From the NCBI RefSeq assembly GCF_021261325.1, contig NZ_JAJSBI010000030.1, forward strand, positions 1-64,000: 64,000 bases of DNA, in the 5' to 3' direction. Both the position numbers and the translations under genes were made by a program. The notes beneath the pieces were generated by a model that was given only the letters and a program-made list of their open reading frames with translations, had not been told where the DNA came from and made no database searches. This document shows, one piece after another, positions 25,250-32,822 of this stretch. How positions within the stretch are numbered: the stretch's first letter is position 1; the number at the start of each line of letters is the position of its first letter. The DNA is from Streptomyces guryensis. GTDB taxonomy: Bacteria > Actinomycetota > Actinomycetes > Streptomycetales > Streptomycetaceae.

Positions 25250-25520
25250 GCCGCATCATCGCGCTCGACGCCGGCCTGGGCTTCGAGCGGAGCGACAACA
25301 CCGTGGTCGTTCAGATCTTCACGCAGGCCGGCCGCTCCACCGCGATCAAGCAGCAGCTCTGCGCCGCCATCGCCGACTCCCTGTCCAGGGTGGGGGTGGC
25401 CGGGCAGGACGTCTTCATCCGGTACGTCGAGAACACCCCGTCCGCCTGGTCCTTCGGCTTCGGGCACGCCAGTACGTGGAGGGCAACCTGGGAATCCCCG
25501 CTGCGGCGGCCGCTTCCTGA
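25246..25520 (+). pseudogene. Tautomerase-family relic
   Basis: The plus strand gives IALDAGLGFERSDNTVVVQI, FTQAGRSTAIKQQL and VFIRYVENTPSAWSFGFGHA, a clear tautomerase-like core. The start codon and N-terminal proline are gone; a frameshift near 25475 separates the last AQYVEGNLGIP-like turn. It overlaps the LysR relic's 5' end on the other strand, consistent with an old divergent regulator/enzyme pair. 25521-25749 holds nothing recognisable. Confidence 0.55.
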
Positions 25521-25749
25521 AGTTGCCCGGACCGTTCGGCCCCGATGTGCAACTGCGACGGCTACGGGAGTCAGCTGTGCATGGCCCTTCGGAGGCAACT
25601 GATCGCTGCGTACGTCGGCGGGCCGCGACAGCGCTCGGTCCCCCGTATGTGAAGGCGCCGAGGCCGCATCCCGAGGTCGGCTGCGGCAGCGGTACGGTGT
25701 GCGGCAGTCGATCGCCTGTTCCGCGGTCGCTGACCGATCAGGGGGTTTC

Positions 25750-27093
25750 ATGAAGCACCGCCGCCCGCGCCAGAGTAATAGAGCGATCGCCAGAGCGGTC
25801 GGTTCCGCGGGTGCGCTGGCCGTCGCACTGGGTGTGGGGATGACGCCGGCGATGGCCGCCGGGAAGACGTCCGACACGACCACGGCCACCGGGTTCTCGC
25901 CCGACGAGCCCGAGCCGAAAACGGACTGGGCGCCCGAGAACGACGAGGGGCCGCTGGCCCAGAAGTCGGTGCACCCGGAGGCGTTCTCGTCGAGCCGCAC
26001 GGCCGCGTCCGCTCTGCAGCTCAAGATGCCCGCGCCGACCGGGCCGAACAGCGTGGGCATGGTCGGCCTGCACCTCGTCGACTCGTCCCGTACGGATCCG
26101 TATGTGGGCGGCAAGCGCGAGCTGATGGTGTCGCTCTGGTACCCGGCCACTGCCACGTCCGGGCACTATCAGGCGCCGTGGATGCCGTCGATCTCCGGGG
26201 CCCACTACCTCAACACGCACGGGATGTCGCCGCAGCAGGTGACCCTGGCGACGACCGCGGGCCATGTCCTCGCCCCGGTGAAGACCTCGCTCGGCAAGCT
26301 GCCCGTCCTGCTGTACTCGACCGGACTGCACTCGGACCGCGCGCAGGGCACCGCGCTCGCCCAGGATCTCGCCAGCCGCGGCTACCTCGTCGTCACCGTC
26401 GACCACACCCACGACGCCAACGAGGTGCAGTTCCCCGGCAACCGGCTCGAGCTCAACGCGATGCCGGCGGGCACCCACTCCTCGGACACGCTCAAGGTGC
26501 GCGCGGCCGACATCAAGTTCGTCATCAACAAGCTCGGCACGATCAGCAGCGGCGGCAACCCGGACGCGGGCCACGCCACGCTCCCCGCCGGGCTGTCGGG
26601 CGCCGTGGACATGTCCCGCATCGGGATGTTCGGCTGGTCGCTGGGCGGTGGGGCGGTCGACACCGCCATGCAGCTCGACAAGCGCATCGCCGCCGGTGCC
26701 GACCTGGACGGCCAGTTCTTCGGTACGGCGCCGAGCAAGGACCTGGACCGCCCCTTCATGCTCTTCAGCTCCGGCACCCACAACCGCAACAACGACAGCT
26801 CGTGGCGCACGCTGTGGTCGCACCTGAAGGGGTACAAGGTCGACATCAAGCTCAAGGGCGCGGCGCACCTGTCGTTCTGCGACCAGGAGTGGATGGTGCC
26901 GCAGGAGGCCGGTCTGCTCGGCCTCTCCCAGGATCAGATCGAGCAGCAGTACGGCACGATCGACCCGGACCGGGCGGTCCAGGTGCAGCGCGTCTACCTC
27001 GCCGCCTTCTTCGACCAGACGCTGCGTCACAAGCACAGCACCCTGCTCGACGGGCCCGCGGACAAGTACCCGGAGATCTCTTTCGTCCGTTGA
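25750..27093 (+). CDS. Secreted PAF-acetylhydrolase-like alpha/beta hydrolase
   Basis: The 447-residue protein starts with a signal peptide (cleavage near MAA, residue 36), a linker and an alpha/beta hydrolase domain. Its nucleophile elbow is GWSLGG (Ser297), an Asp lies in GADLDGQF (about 319-326) and a His in AAHLSF (about 372). The early YSTGLHSDRA and late tail fit the platelet-activating factor acetylhydrolase group, which includes lipid and polyester esterases. It is exported and probably cleaves ester bonds outside the cell. It is followed by a strong hairpin, so it is a separate unit from the Pgs cluster. Confidence 0.85.
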   Translation: MKHRRPRQSNRAIARAVGSAGALAVALGVGMTPAMAAGKTSDTTTATGFSPDEPEPKTDWAPENDEGPLAQKSVHPEAFSSSRTAASALQLKMPAPTGPNSVGMVGLHLVDSSRTDPYVGGKRELMVSLWYPATATSGHYQAPWMPSISGAHYLNTHGMSPQQVTLATTAGHVLAPVKTSLGKLPVLLYSTGLHSDRAQGTALAQDLASRGYLVVTVDHTHDANEVQFPGNRLELNAMPAGTHSSDTLKVRAADIKFVINKLGTISSGGNPDAGHATLPAGLSGAVDMSRIGMFGWSLGGGAVDTAMQLDKRIAAGADLDGQFFGTAPSKDLDRPFMLFSSGTHNRNNDSSWRTLWSHLKGYKVDIKLKGAAHLSFCDQEWMVPQEAGLLGLSQDQIEQQYGTIDPDRAVQVQRVYLAAFFDQTLRHKHSTLLDGPADKYPEISFVR

Positions 27094-27140
27094 CCGGGCA
27101 AGCTGACCGGGCAGACCGACCGGACAGCTGACCGGACAGC
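27093..27140. repeat. Four short imperfect tandem repeats
   Basis: Right after the esterase stop, the motif tgaccggrca recurs about four times with a 12-14 bp period (tgaccgggca, tgaccgggca, cgaccggaca, tgaccggaca). It ends at the terminator hairpin. It may be slippage-derived. Confidence 0.5.
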
Positions 27141-27176
27141 CGAAGGGCCGGGCCTGTTCCCGGGCCCGCCCTTCGG
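27140..27176. terminator. Hairpin after the secreted esterase gene
   Basis: CCGAAGGGCC...and GG...GCCCTTCGG form a stem of about 14 bp with one bulge and a short loop, 47 bp past the stop. This is a typical Streptomyces intrinsic-type terminator. Confidence 0.6.
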
Positions 27177-27286
27177 CGTGTCGAGGGGGGCCGGGCCCGC
27201 GTGCGCCGCCTCCGTCCGGGGGTCCTGTTAACTCGTACGACACATGCGGCGAACATGTGATGGTTATGTGACAGTCGGGGGTTAGG

Positions 27287-27306
27287 ATGTTCGTTCCATC
27301 GAACAT
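27287..27306. promoter_or_regulatory. Inverted repeat upstream of the Pgs cluster
   Basis: ATGTTCG-ttccat-CGAACAT is a perfect 7-bp-arm inverted repeat about 40-60 bp before the ribosome site of the first cluster gene. A second weaker one (CACATG-7-CATGTG) lies at 27241-27259 in the same AT-richer stretch. Together they look like a regulated promoter region for the whole five-gene unit. Confidence 0.45.
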
Positions 27307-27398
27307 TCGGGCGCTCGGCGCCAGTTGAGGAAGGATCCGTTCCCCTGCCCTCCGCACCCCGGGCGCCGCGCCGACACCGCATCCGCCGCCGCGCCGAT

Positions 27399-29660
27399 AT
27401 GCCGATGCTTGGCGGGGTGCGCCCGCCTATAGCCTCACTTGTCATACTTCTGCTGGTGGTCGCCGCACTGACCGTGATCGGCCTCGACGGTGTCCGCGCC
27501 GCGCCCATCCCGCAGGCCGTGTTGAACGGGGAGCAGCAGATCGCCTCGGACACCGCGCAGTCGATGCGCACCGCGATCGACGCCGAGGCGGGCACGGTAC
27601 GCCGTACGGCGGGCGCGTACTCGGCGACGAGCACAGCGACCCCCGCGACCACCCTCAAGGCGCTGACCTCTGCCAGGAAGGCGATCCTCGGCAGTGCGCT
27701 GCTCGACCGGCACACCGGCAAACTGCTGGCGGCCGGCGGCAAGACAGTGCCGCTGGCCGGGGTGGACGCAGCCAGGACGGCGTCCCGAGCGGTCCCGCCC
27801 CGGCTGGTGACGTCGGGCGGCACGCCCCAACTGCTGTACTTCGCCAGGGTCACACTGCCCGCGCAGCAGGACCCCGACCAGGACCAGTACCAGGCCCCGA
27901 ACCAGCCCGAGCGGCAGTGGCTGCTGGTGGTCTCCGAGGCGCTCCCCTCCGTCACGGCGTACGGCGACGGACGCACCGCCGACGTACTGGACGCCGGCGG
28001 CACGGCGCTCGCCACCGCGGTCCACGGCAAGGCGTCGCCGGCCGCCGCCGACAGCGGTCTGTCCGCGTCGGCGACCCGCGCGGCGCACGGATCCGGGAGT
28101 GACACCGACGCCTCCGGGAGCCTGCTGGGCGCCACCACCGGCAGTCGGCACACCGTGGCCGGCTGGGCCCAGGTCGCCTCGGCGACCGGTCCGGGCGACA
28201 CCGACGACCTCGGTCTGGTGGTGCTCACCTCCCACGCGGTGCCCGCCACGACCACCGCCGCCGACTACTCGCGCTTCGCGCTCGCGGCCGCCGGGGCCCT
28301 GGCCGGGGTCGCGCTGCTGCTCGCGCTGGCGCTGTACTTCTCCGTGCAACGGCCGCTGCTGCGGCTGTATCTGTCCGCCGGCCGGCTGGCCCGGGGCGCG
28401 ACCCAGGACCGGCCGACCGCGTCGGCGGAGCTGTCCCGGCCGGTGCCGGTGCACGGCTTCGGGGAGCTGGCCCGGATCGGGCGGGCACTGGACTCGCTGC
28501 GCCGGCAACTGCTCGGCGAGAGCGGCCCGCAGGACTTCCCGGCCCGTCGCGGACCGGGCTACCGGGCGCTGGCCGTGCTCGGCGTGGTGGTGGTGGGCTG
28601 CTGGGCGGTGCCGATGGTCTTCCTGCTGAACCGGGCGGACGACGTGTCCGCGGTTCCGGCTGCCGTCCTCGCCGACCAGCAGGCGCGCACCGAGATCGCG
28701 ACGGGCCGGATCCGGCAGTCCCTCGACCAGTCGTACACCGACCTGAGCACCGCGGCCGCCAGCCTGCCGGGCAGGAGCCGGGCCGCCCAGACCGAGGTGC
28801 TGCGGCGGACCCTCGCCGACCACAGGCAGTACCGCTCGCTGTATCTCCTGGACCGCTCGGGCGGCATCACGCTGAGGGTGGGCGGCACACCGCTGCGCAC
28901 CCGCGTCCACGTGCCCGAGGGCGGCGGGATCACCACCGTCAACACCTCGGGCCGGATCCCGGCGATCGCCGGCTACGCCCAGGTTCGGGCCGTCAAGGGC
29001 AAGGCCAAGGCGGCCGGGGTGGTCCTGTTCGGCGAGATCGACGTGAAGGCGCTCAACTCCATCCTGCCCAGGCCGAAGCTGGGCAGCGTCTGGGTGACGG
29101 ACGGCAACGAGAAGGTGCTGGCGGCCAGCGTCGGCTACCGCGCCTTCCAGTCGCTGCCCGACTCCGGGCTGACCCGTCTCGCCCGCTCCACCCAGAGCGC
29201 CCCCGGGACGGCGGGCACCCCGGCCTCGGCGGTGCACCTCACCTCCTCCGGCCCGTCGGTCGACGCCGCCGCGCCGCTGGCCCAGAGCGGTCCGACGGCC
29301 CGCCTCGGCTGGCACGTGGTGACCGCGGAGCCCGCGGCGGCGCTCCAGATCCCCGCGGTGCAGGCCGAGCAGCGCACCATGCTCGCCGGCATCCTGGGCC
29401 TCGCCGTCGGTGCGGCCTGCCTGGGCTGGCTGCATGTCGTGGTGATCCGGCCGCTGCGCGCGGTCGCCGTACTCGTCGAGCGGCTCGCCGGCGGAGACCG
29501 CCGTACCGTGCTGCATCCCGTCAACCACGACGAGATCGGCTCGGTCACCCGCAGCCTGGAGCTGATCCGCCAGGCCCTGGCGGAACGCGACCGGGCGGCC
29601 AGATCCGGCCAGGCCGCCAGGCCCTCCCGGGCCCTGCGTGAGAACACCCTCCAGCGGTAG
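27399..29660 (+). CDS. Membrane protein with two cache-like/HAMP modules and no output domain
   Basis: The 753 residues hold two consecutive TM-extracellular-TM-HAMP units: helices near residues 10-32, 288-310, 388-411 and 660-690. The extracytoplasmic segments run about 33-287 and 412-659. HAMP-like linkers follow helices 2 and 4 (the last with NHDEIGSVTRSLELI). No histidine kinase, GGDEF, PP2C or methyl-accepting domain follows. It is therefore not a standard sensor; it may be a scaffold or mechanosensing partner of the PgsBC machine, whose gene starts 15 bp later. No ribosome site precedes the ATG used here. GAGGAAGGA at 27327-27335 would instead fit a CTG at 27345 in the same frame, adding 18 basic residues. 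Confidence 0.75.
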   Translation: MPMLGGVRPPIASLVILLLVVAALTVIGLDGVRAAPIPQAVLNGEQQIASDTAQSMRTAIDAEAGTVRRTAGAYSATSTATPATTLKALTSARKAILGSALLDRHTGKLLAAGGKTVPLAGVDAARTASRAVPPRLVTSGGTPQLLYFARVTLPAQQDPDQDQYQAPNQPERQWLLVVSEALPSVTAYGDGRTADVLDAGGTALATAVHGKASPAAADSGLSASATRAAHGSGSDTDASGSLLGATTGSRHTVAGWAQVASATGPGDTDDLGLVVLTSHAVPATTTAADYSRFALAAAGALAGVALLLALALYFSVQRPLLRLYLSAGRLARGATQDRPTASAELSRPVPVHGFGELARIGRALDSLRRQLLGESGPQDFPARRGPGYRALAVLGVVVVGCWAVPMVFLLNRADDVSAVPAAVLADQQARTEIATGRIRQSLDQSYTDLSTAAASLPGRSRAAQTEVLRRTLADHRQYRSLYLLDRSGGITLRVGGTPLRTRVHVPEGGGITTVNTSGRIPAIAGYAQVRAVKGKAKAAGVVLFGEIDVKALNSILPRPKLGSVWVTDGNEKVLAASVGYRAFQSLPDSGLTRLARSTQSAPGTAGTPASAVHLTSSGPSVDAAAPLAQSGPTARLGWHVVTAEPAAALQIPAVQAEQRTMLAGILGLAVGAACLGWLHVVVIRPLRAVAVLVERLAGGDRRTVLHPVNHDEIGSVTRSLELIRQALAERDRAARSGQAARPSRALRENTLQR

Positions 29661-29675
29661 AAGGACGGAATCGGC

Positions 29676-31157
29676 GTGCTCTTCCTCTATGTCATCGTCC
29701 TGCTCTGCTGCGCCGGGCTGTGGATCGCTGGGATCCTGGAGCAGCGGCGGCACTTCGCCTCGCTGGAGCAGATACCTACGCGGGTGCTGGTCAACGGCAT
29801 CCGCGGCAAGAGTTCGATCACCCGGCTGTGCGCGGGCGCGCTGCGCGGCGGGGGCCTGGTCACGGTGGCCAAGACGACCGGCACCGCGGCCCGGTTCATC
29901 CACCCGGACGCCACCGAGGAACCGGTGTACCGGAAGTTCGGCATCTCCAACATCGTCGAGCAGATCGGCATCGTACGGCGGGCGGCGACCTACCGGCCGG
30001 ACGCGCTGGTCATCGAGTGCATGGCGGTGATGCCCGCGCTGCAGGAGACCAATCAGGAGAAGCTGATCCGCTCCACGATCGGCGTGCTGTGCAACGTCCG
30101 CGAGGACCATCTGGAGGAGATGGGTCCGACGCTGGACGACGTAGCCCGCTCGCTCTCCCGCTCGATGCCGGTGGGCGGGGTGTGCGTGACGGCCGAGAAG
30201 GACCGGCTGCACATCCTCCAGGAGGAGGCCGACAAGCGGAACTGCCGGCTGATCGCGGTCGATCCGGAGTCGGTCACCGACGCCGAACTGCGCGGCTTCA
30301 GCTGGTTCACCTTCAAGGAGAACGTGGCGATCGCCCTCGCCGTCGCCGAGCTGCTCGGCGTGGAACGGCAGACCGCGATGCAGGGCATGTGGGACGCGCC
30401 GCCCGACCCGGGCGTGCTCTCCGTGGAGCGGTACATCACCCCCGACGGCGGACGGCTGCGTTTCGCCAACGTCTTCGCGGCCAACGATCCCGAGTCGACG
30501 CTGATGAACGTGAAGCAGCTGGAGGATCTGGGCGCGATCAGACGGCCGATCAACGTGGTCATCAACTGCCGCCCGGACCGGGTGGAGCGCAACGGCCAGA
30601 TGGGCGCCATCGTCCCCGACCTCGCCGCCGAGACGGTGTTCCTGATCGGCCATCCGACCAGGAGCGCCCGCGACGCGATTCCGGCGGGCTTCACCGGGCG
30701 GGTGGTGGATCTCGGCGGCGACCGCCGGGACCCCGAGGAGCTGACCGCGGCGATGCTCGCGGAACTCGGCCCGGTCTCCTCACTGGTGGCGATCGGCAAC
30801 ATCCACGGTCAGGGCGAGCTGTTCCTGGAATGCCTGGCCGAGCTGCCGCTGGACGAGTCCGAGGACCTGTTCGACGCCGTTCTCGACGGCGACGGCCTGG
30901 ACCAGGAGACCATGCAGATCGCCATACCCCGGCCGCGGGTCTCGGTGGCCCGGCCGCCCGAGCCGGAGCCGTACAGCTGGGTGGCACCGCTGGAGACACC
31001 GACGTACGCCTTCCGCGTCCCGGAACAGCGCGACCTGGCCCGCCGGTTCGCCGCCCGCCACGGCCGGTCCGACGACCAGAGCACCGCGGACGACCCGCAC
31101 CACTCCCACGACCGGCACCACTCGTACGATTCGCCCCAGTCCACGAGGAACCAGTGA
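29676..31157 (+). CDS. pgsB: PgsB/CapB-type polyglutamate ligase
   Basis: The 493-residue protein has an N-terminal membrane helix, then a Mur-ligase-type ATP loop (NGIRGKSSITR, about 41-51), AKTTGTAARFI, VIECMAVMPALQ and NVREDHLEEMG, all PgsB hallmarks. It makes gamma-linked amide bonds between glutamate residues using ATP at the inner membrane face. Bacillus PgsB has about 390 residues. Here roughly 100 extra C-terminal residues end in a His/Asp/Ser-rich tail (HHSHDRHHSYDSP). The start is a GTG with AAGGACGGAA before it. The stop overlaps the PgsC start. The substrate could be another acidic amino acid. Confidence 0.9.
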   Translation: MLFLYVIVLLCCAGLWIAGILEQRRHFASLEQIPTRVLVNGIRGKSSITRLCAGALRGGGLVTVAKTTGTAARFIHPDATEEPVYRKFGISNIVEQIGIVRRAATYRPDALVIECMAVMPALQETNQEKLIRSTIGVLCNVREDHLEEMGPTLDDVARSLSRSMPVGGVCVTAEKDRLHILQEEADKRNCRLIAVDPESVTDAELRGFSWFTFKENVAIALAVAELLGVERQTAMQGMWDAPPDPGVLSVERYITPDGGRLRFANVFAANDPESTLMNVKQLEDLGAIRRPINVVINCRPDRVERNGQMGAIVPDLAAETVFLIGHPTRSARDAIPAGFTGRVVDLGGDRRDPEELTAAMLAELGPVSSLVAIGNIHGQGELFLECLAELPLDESEDLFDAVLDGDGLDQETMQIAIPRPRVSVARPPEPEPYSWVAPLETPTYAFRVPEQRDLARRFAARHGRSDDQSTADDPHHSHDRHHSYDSPQSTRNQ

Positions 31158-31636
31158 TCCCCGCCAACCTCACCGCACAGACCGCCGCACTCGGGATCGC
31201 CCTCGGGCTGGTCTTCTCGCTCGTCTGCTATCTGACCACCAACCTCTCCCCCGGAGGGATGATCACCCCGGGCTGGATCGCCCTCACGCTCGTCACCGAC
31301 GTGCGGATGGCCGCGCTGATGGTCGGCGTGGCGGCGCTCACGTACTTCATGACCAAGCTGCTGCAGCGCACGGTGATTCTCTACGGCAAGCGGCTGTTCG
31401 CCGCCGTGGTGCTGTGCGCGGTGCTGATGCAGACCACCGTGATGCTCGCCCTCAGCCATGAGTTTCCGCTGCTGTACACATCACAGACCCTTGGCTTCAT
31501 CGTCCCCGGCCTGGTCTCCTACCAGATGGTCCGGCAGCCGGTGGCGGCCACGGTCATCTCGACCACGGCGGTGACGCTGGCCACCTACGTGGTGCTGGTC
31601 TCCGGTCTGTTGCTGGGCGCCCTGCCCACCGGCTGA
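31154..31636 (+). CDS. pgsC: PgsC/CapC-type membrane subunit
   Basis: The 160-residue polytopic protein shows four to five helices with the PgsC signatures NLSPGGMITPGWIAL and TLGFIVPGLVSYQMVRQPV. PgsC works with PgsB as the core polymerase and export channel. The GTG start overlaps the PgsB stop (GTGA), so translation is coupled. The canonical third subunit CapA/PgsA, a membrane-bound metallophosphatase-like protein, is not found here or nearby. Confidence 0.9.
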   Translation: MIPANLTAQTAALGIALGLVFSLVCYLTTNLSPGGMITPGWIALTLVTDVRMAALMVGVAALTYFMTKLLQRTVILYGKRLFAAVVLCAVLMQTTVMLALSHEFPLLYTSQTLGFIVPGLVSYQMVRQPVAATVISTTAVTLATYVVLVSGLLLGALPTG

Positions 31637-31680
31637 CCCGCCCCAACCCCTCTCACCTCACGCTTCCAGGAGGATCGGCC

Positions 31681-32766
31681 ATGCACTCCAACCCCGTCGG
31701 CAGACGCGGCGGCCCGACTCGCCGCGCCGTGCTCGGAACGATCGCGGGCGTCGCGGCCGCCGGGGTGGCGGGCGGGTACGCCTGGGACCACCACCGGCAC
31801 GGCAGCGACGACGGCGGGGGTGCGGTCGCCGACGGAACGGGGGCCGGCCCGAGCGCCCGGGCCACCGGGGCCCATACCTTCGAGCGGTTGTCCGCCCCCG
31901 CCCGCACCGTGGTCCGCGCCGCCGACGGCGGCACGCTCGCCACTTTCACCGACGGAGCCCGCACGGCCGTCCTCACCGGCCCCACCCGCAGCTTCAGCGA
32001 GCCGCGGACCACCGAGGCCAAGGTGACCACCGACGCCTGGGTACGGGTGCTGCCGCACGAGTGGCAGCAGGGCATGGAGAAGTCCGCCTCGTTCAAGAGC
32101 TGGTTCCGCAAGGCGCTCGGAGACACCAGTCCGGACGTCTTCGCGGTGGCGTTCCAGTACAGCAGCGCCGGGGCGCCCGACAAGCACAACGCCGCCGGCG
32201 TGCGTTACGCGGGCACCGCGCACTTCGGCCCGCGCAATGCCGCGGTCAACAACCCGCTGGACTTCGCCTTCCACGACGAACAGTCCGACTTCTACGACTA
32301 TCTGGGCCTGCCCTGGACCTTCCCGGACGGCACGCGTGTGCAGCCGGAGCAGGCCCGCTACGGCGACGCCGACTGCTCCGGCTTCCAACGGCTGGTGTGG
32401 GGCTACCGGATGGGCATTCCCCTGCACAACACCAACGGCAAGGGTGCCGGCCTGCCGCGCCGCGCGTACGCCATCGCAGCCGACGGTCCCGGCCGTGTGG
32501 TGATCCCCCACACCGGCAAGCAGCAGGCCACCGACCTGAGCGTCCTGCAACCCGGCGATCTGGTCTTCTTCGCCATCATCAAGGACCGGCCCGACTTCAT
32601 CGACCACTGCGGTATGTACATGGGCCTCGACGACCAGGGCCGGCACCGCTTCTATTCCAGCCGCTCCGCCGCCAACGGCCCGACCATGGGCGACATGTCG
32701 GGTCACGCGCTGCTGGACGGCACCGACTTCTACGCCCGCGGCTTCCGCGCGGCGCGCCGCCTGTGA
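31681..32766 (+). CDS. Tat-type secreted NlpC/P60 (C40) peptidase-like protein
   Basis: The 361-residue protein has a twin-arginine leader (PTRRAVLGTIAGVAAAGVAG), a low-complexity linker, a middle domain (about 60-200) unique to this family, and a C-terminal NlpC/P60 domain. That domain has catalytic Cys232 in YGDADCSGF and His309 in IDHCGMYMG. It should cleave gamma-D-glutamyl bonds, either of peptidoglycan or of the polymer made by PgsBC. The gene sits 44 bp after pgsC with AGGAGGATC before the ATG, so it belongs to the unit. Its place where CapA/CapD would be expected suggests a polymer-processing role. Confidence 0.85.
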   Translation: MHSNPVGRRGGPTRRAVLGTIAGVAAAGVAGGYAWDHHRHGSDDGGGAVADGTGAGPSARATGAHTFERLSAPARTVVRAADGGTLATFTDGARTAVLTGPTRSFSEPRTTEAKVTTDAWVRVLPHEWQQGMEKSASFKSWFRKALGDTSPDVFAVAFQYSSAGAPDKHNAAGVRYAGTAHFGPRNAAVNNPLDFAFHDEQSDFYDYLGLPWTFPDGTRVQPEQARYGDADCSGFQRLVWGYRMGIPLHNTNGKGAGLPRRAYAIAADGPGRVVIPHTGKQQATDLSVLQPGDLVFFAIIKDRPDFIDHCGMYMGLDDQGRHRFYSSRSAANGPTMGDMSGHALLDGTDFYARGFRAARRL

Positions 32767-32822
32767 CCCCACCGCACGTGCACCGCCGCCTCACCTGACC
32801 TGCTGATCCGAGGACCACTGCC

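Noticed and set aside
27435..30653. A 1072-codon minus-strand open frame opposite the HAMP protein and pgsB
   Set aside because: Antisense shadow; composition is Arg/Gly/His-rich and no motif is present, while both sense genes have firm motifs.
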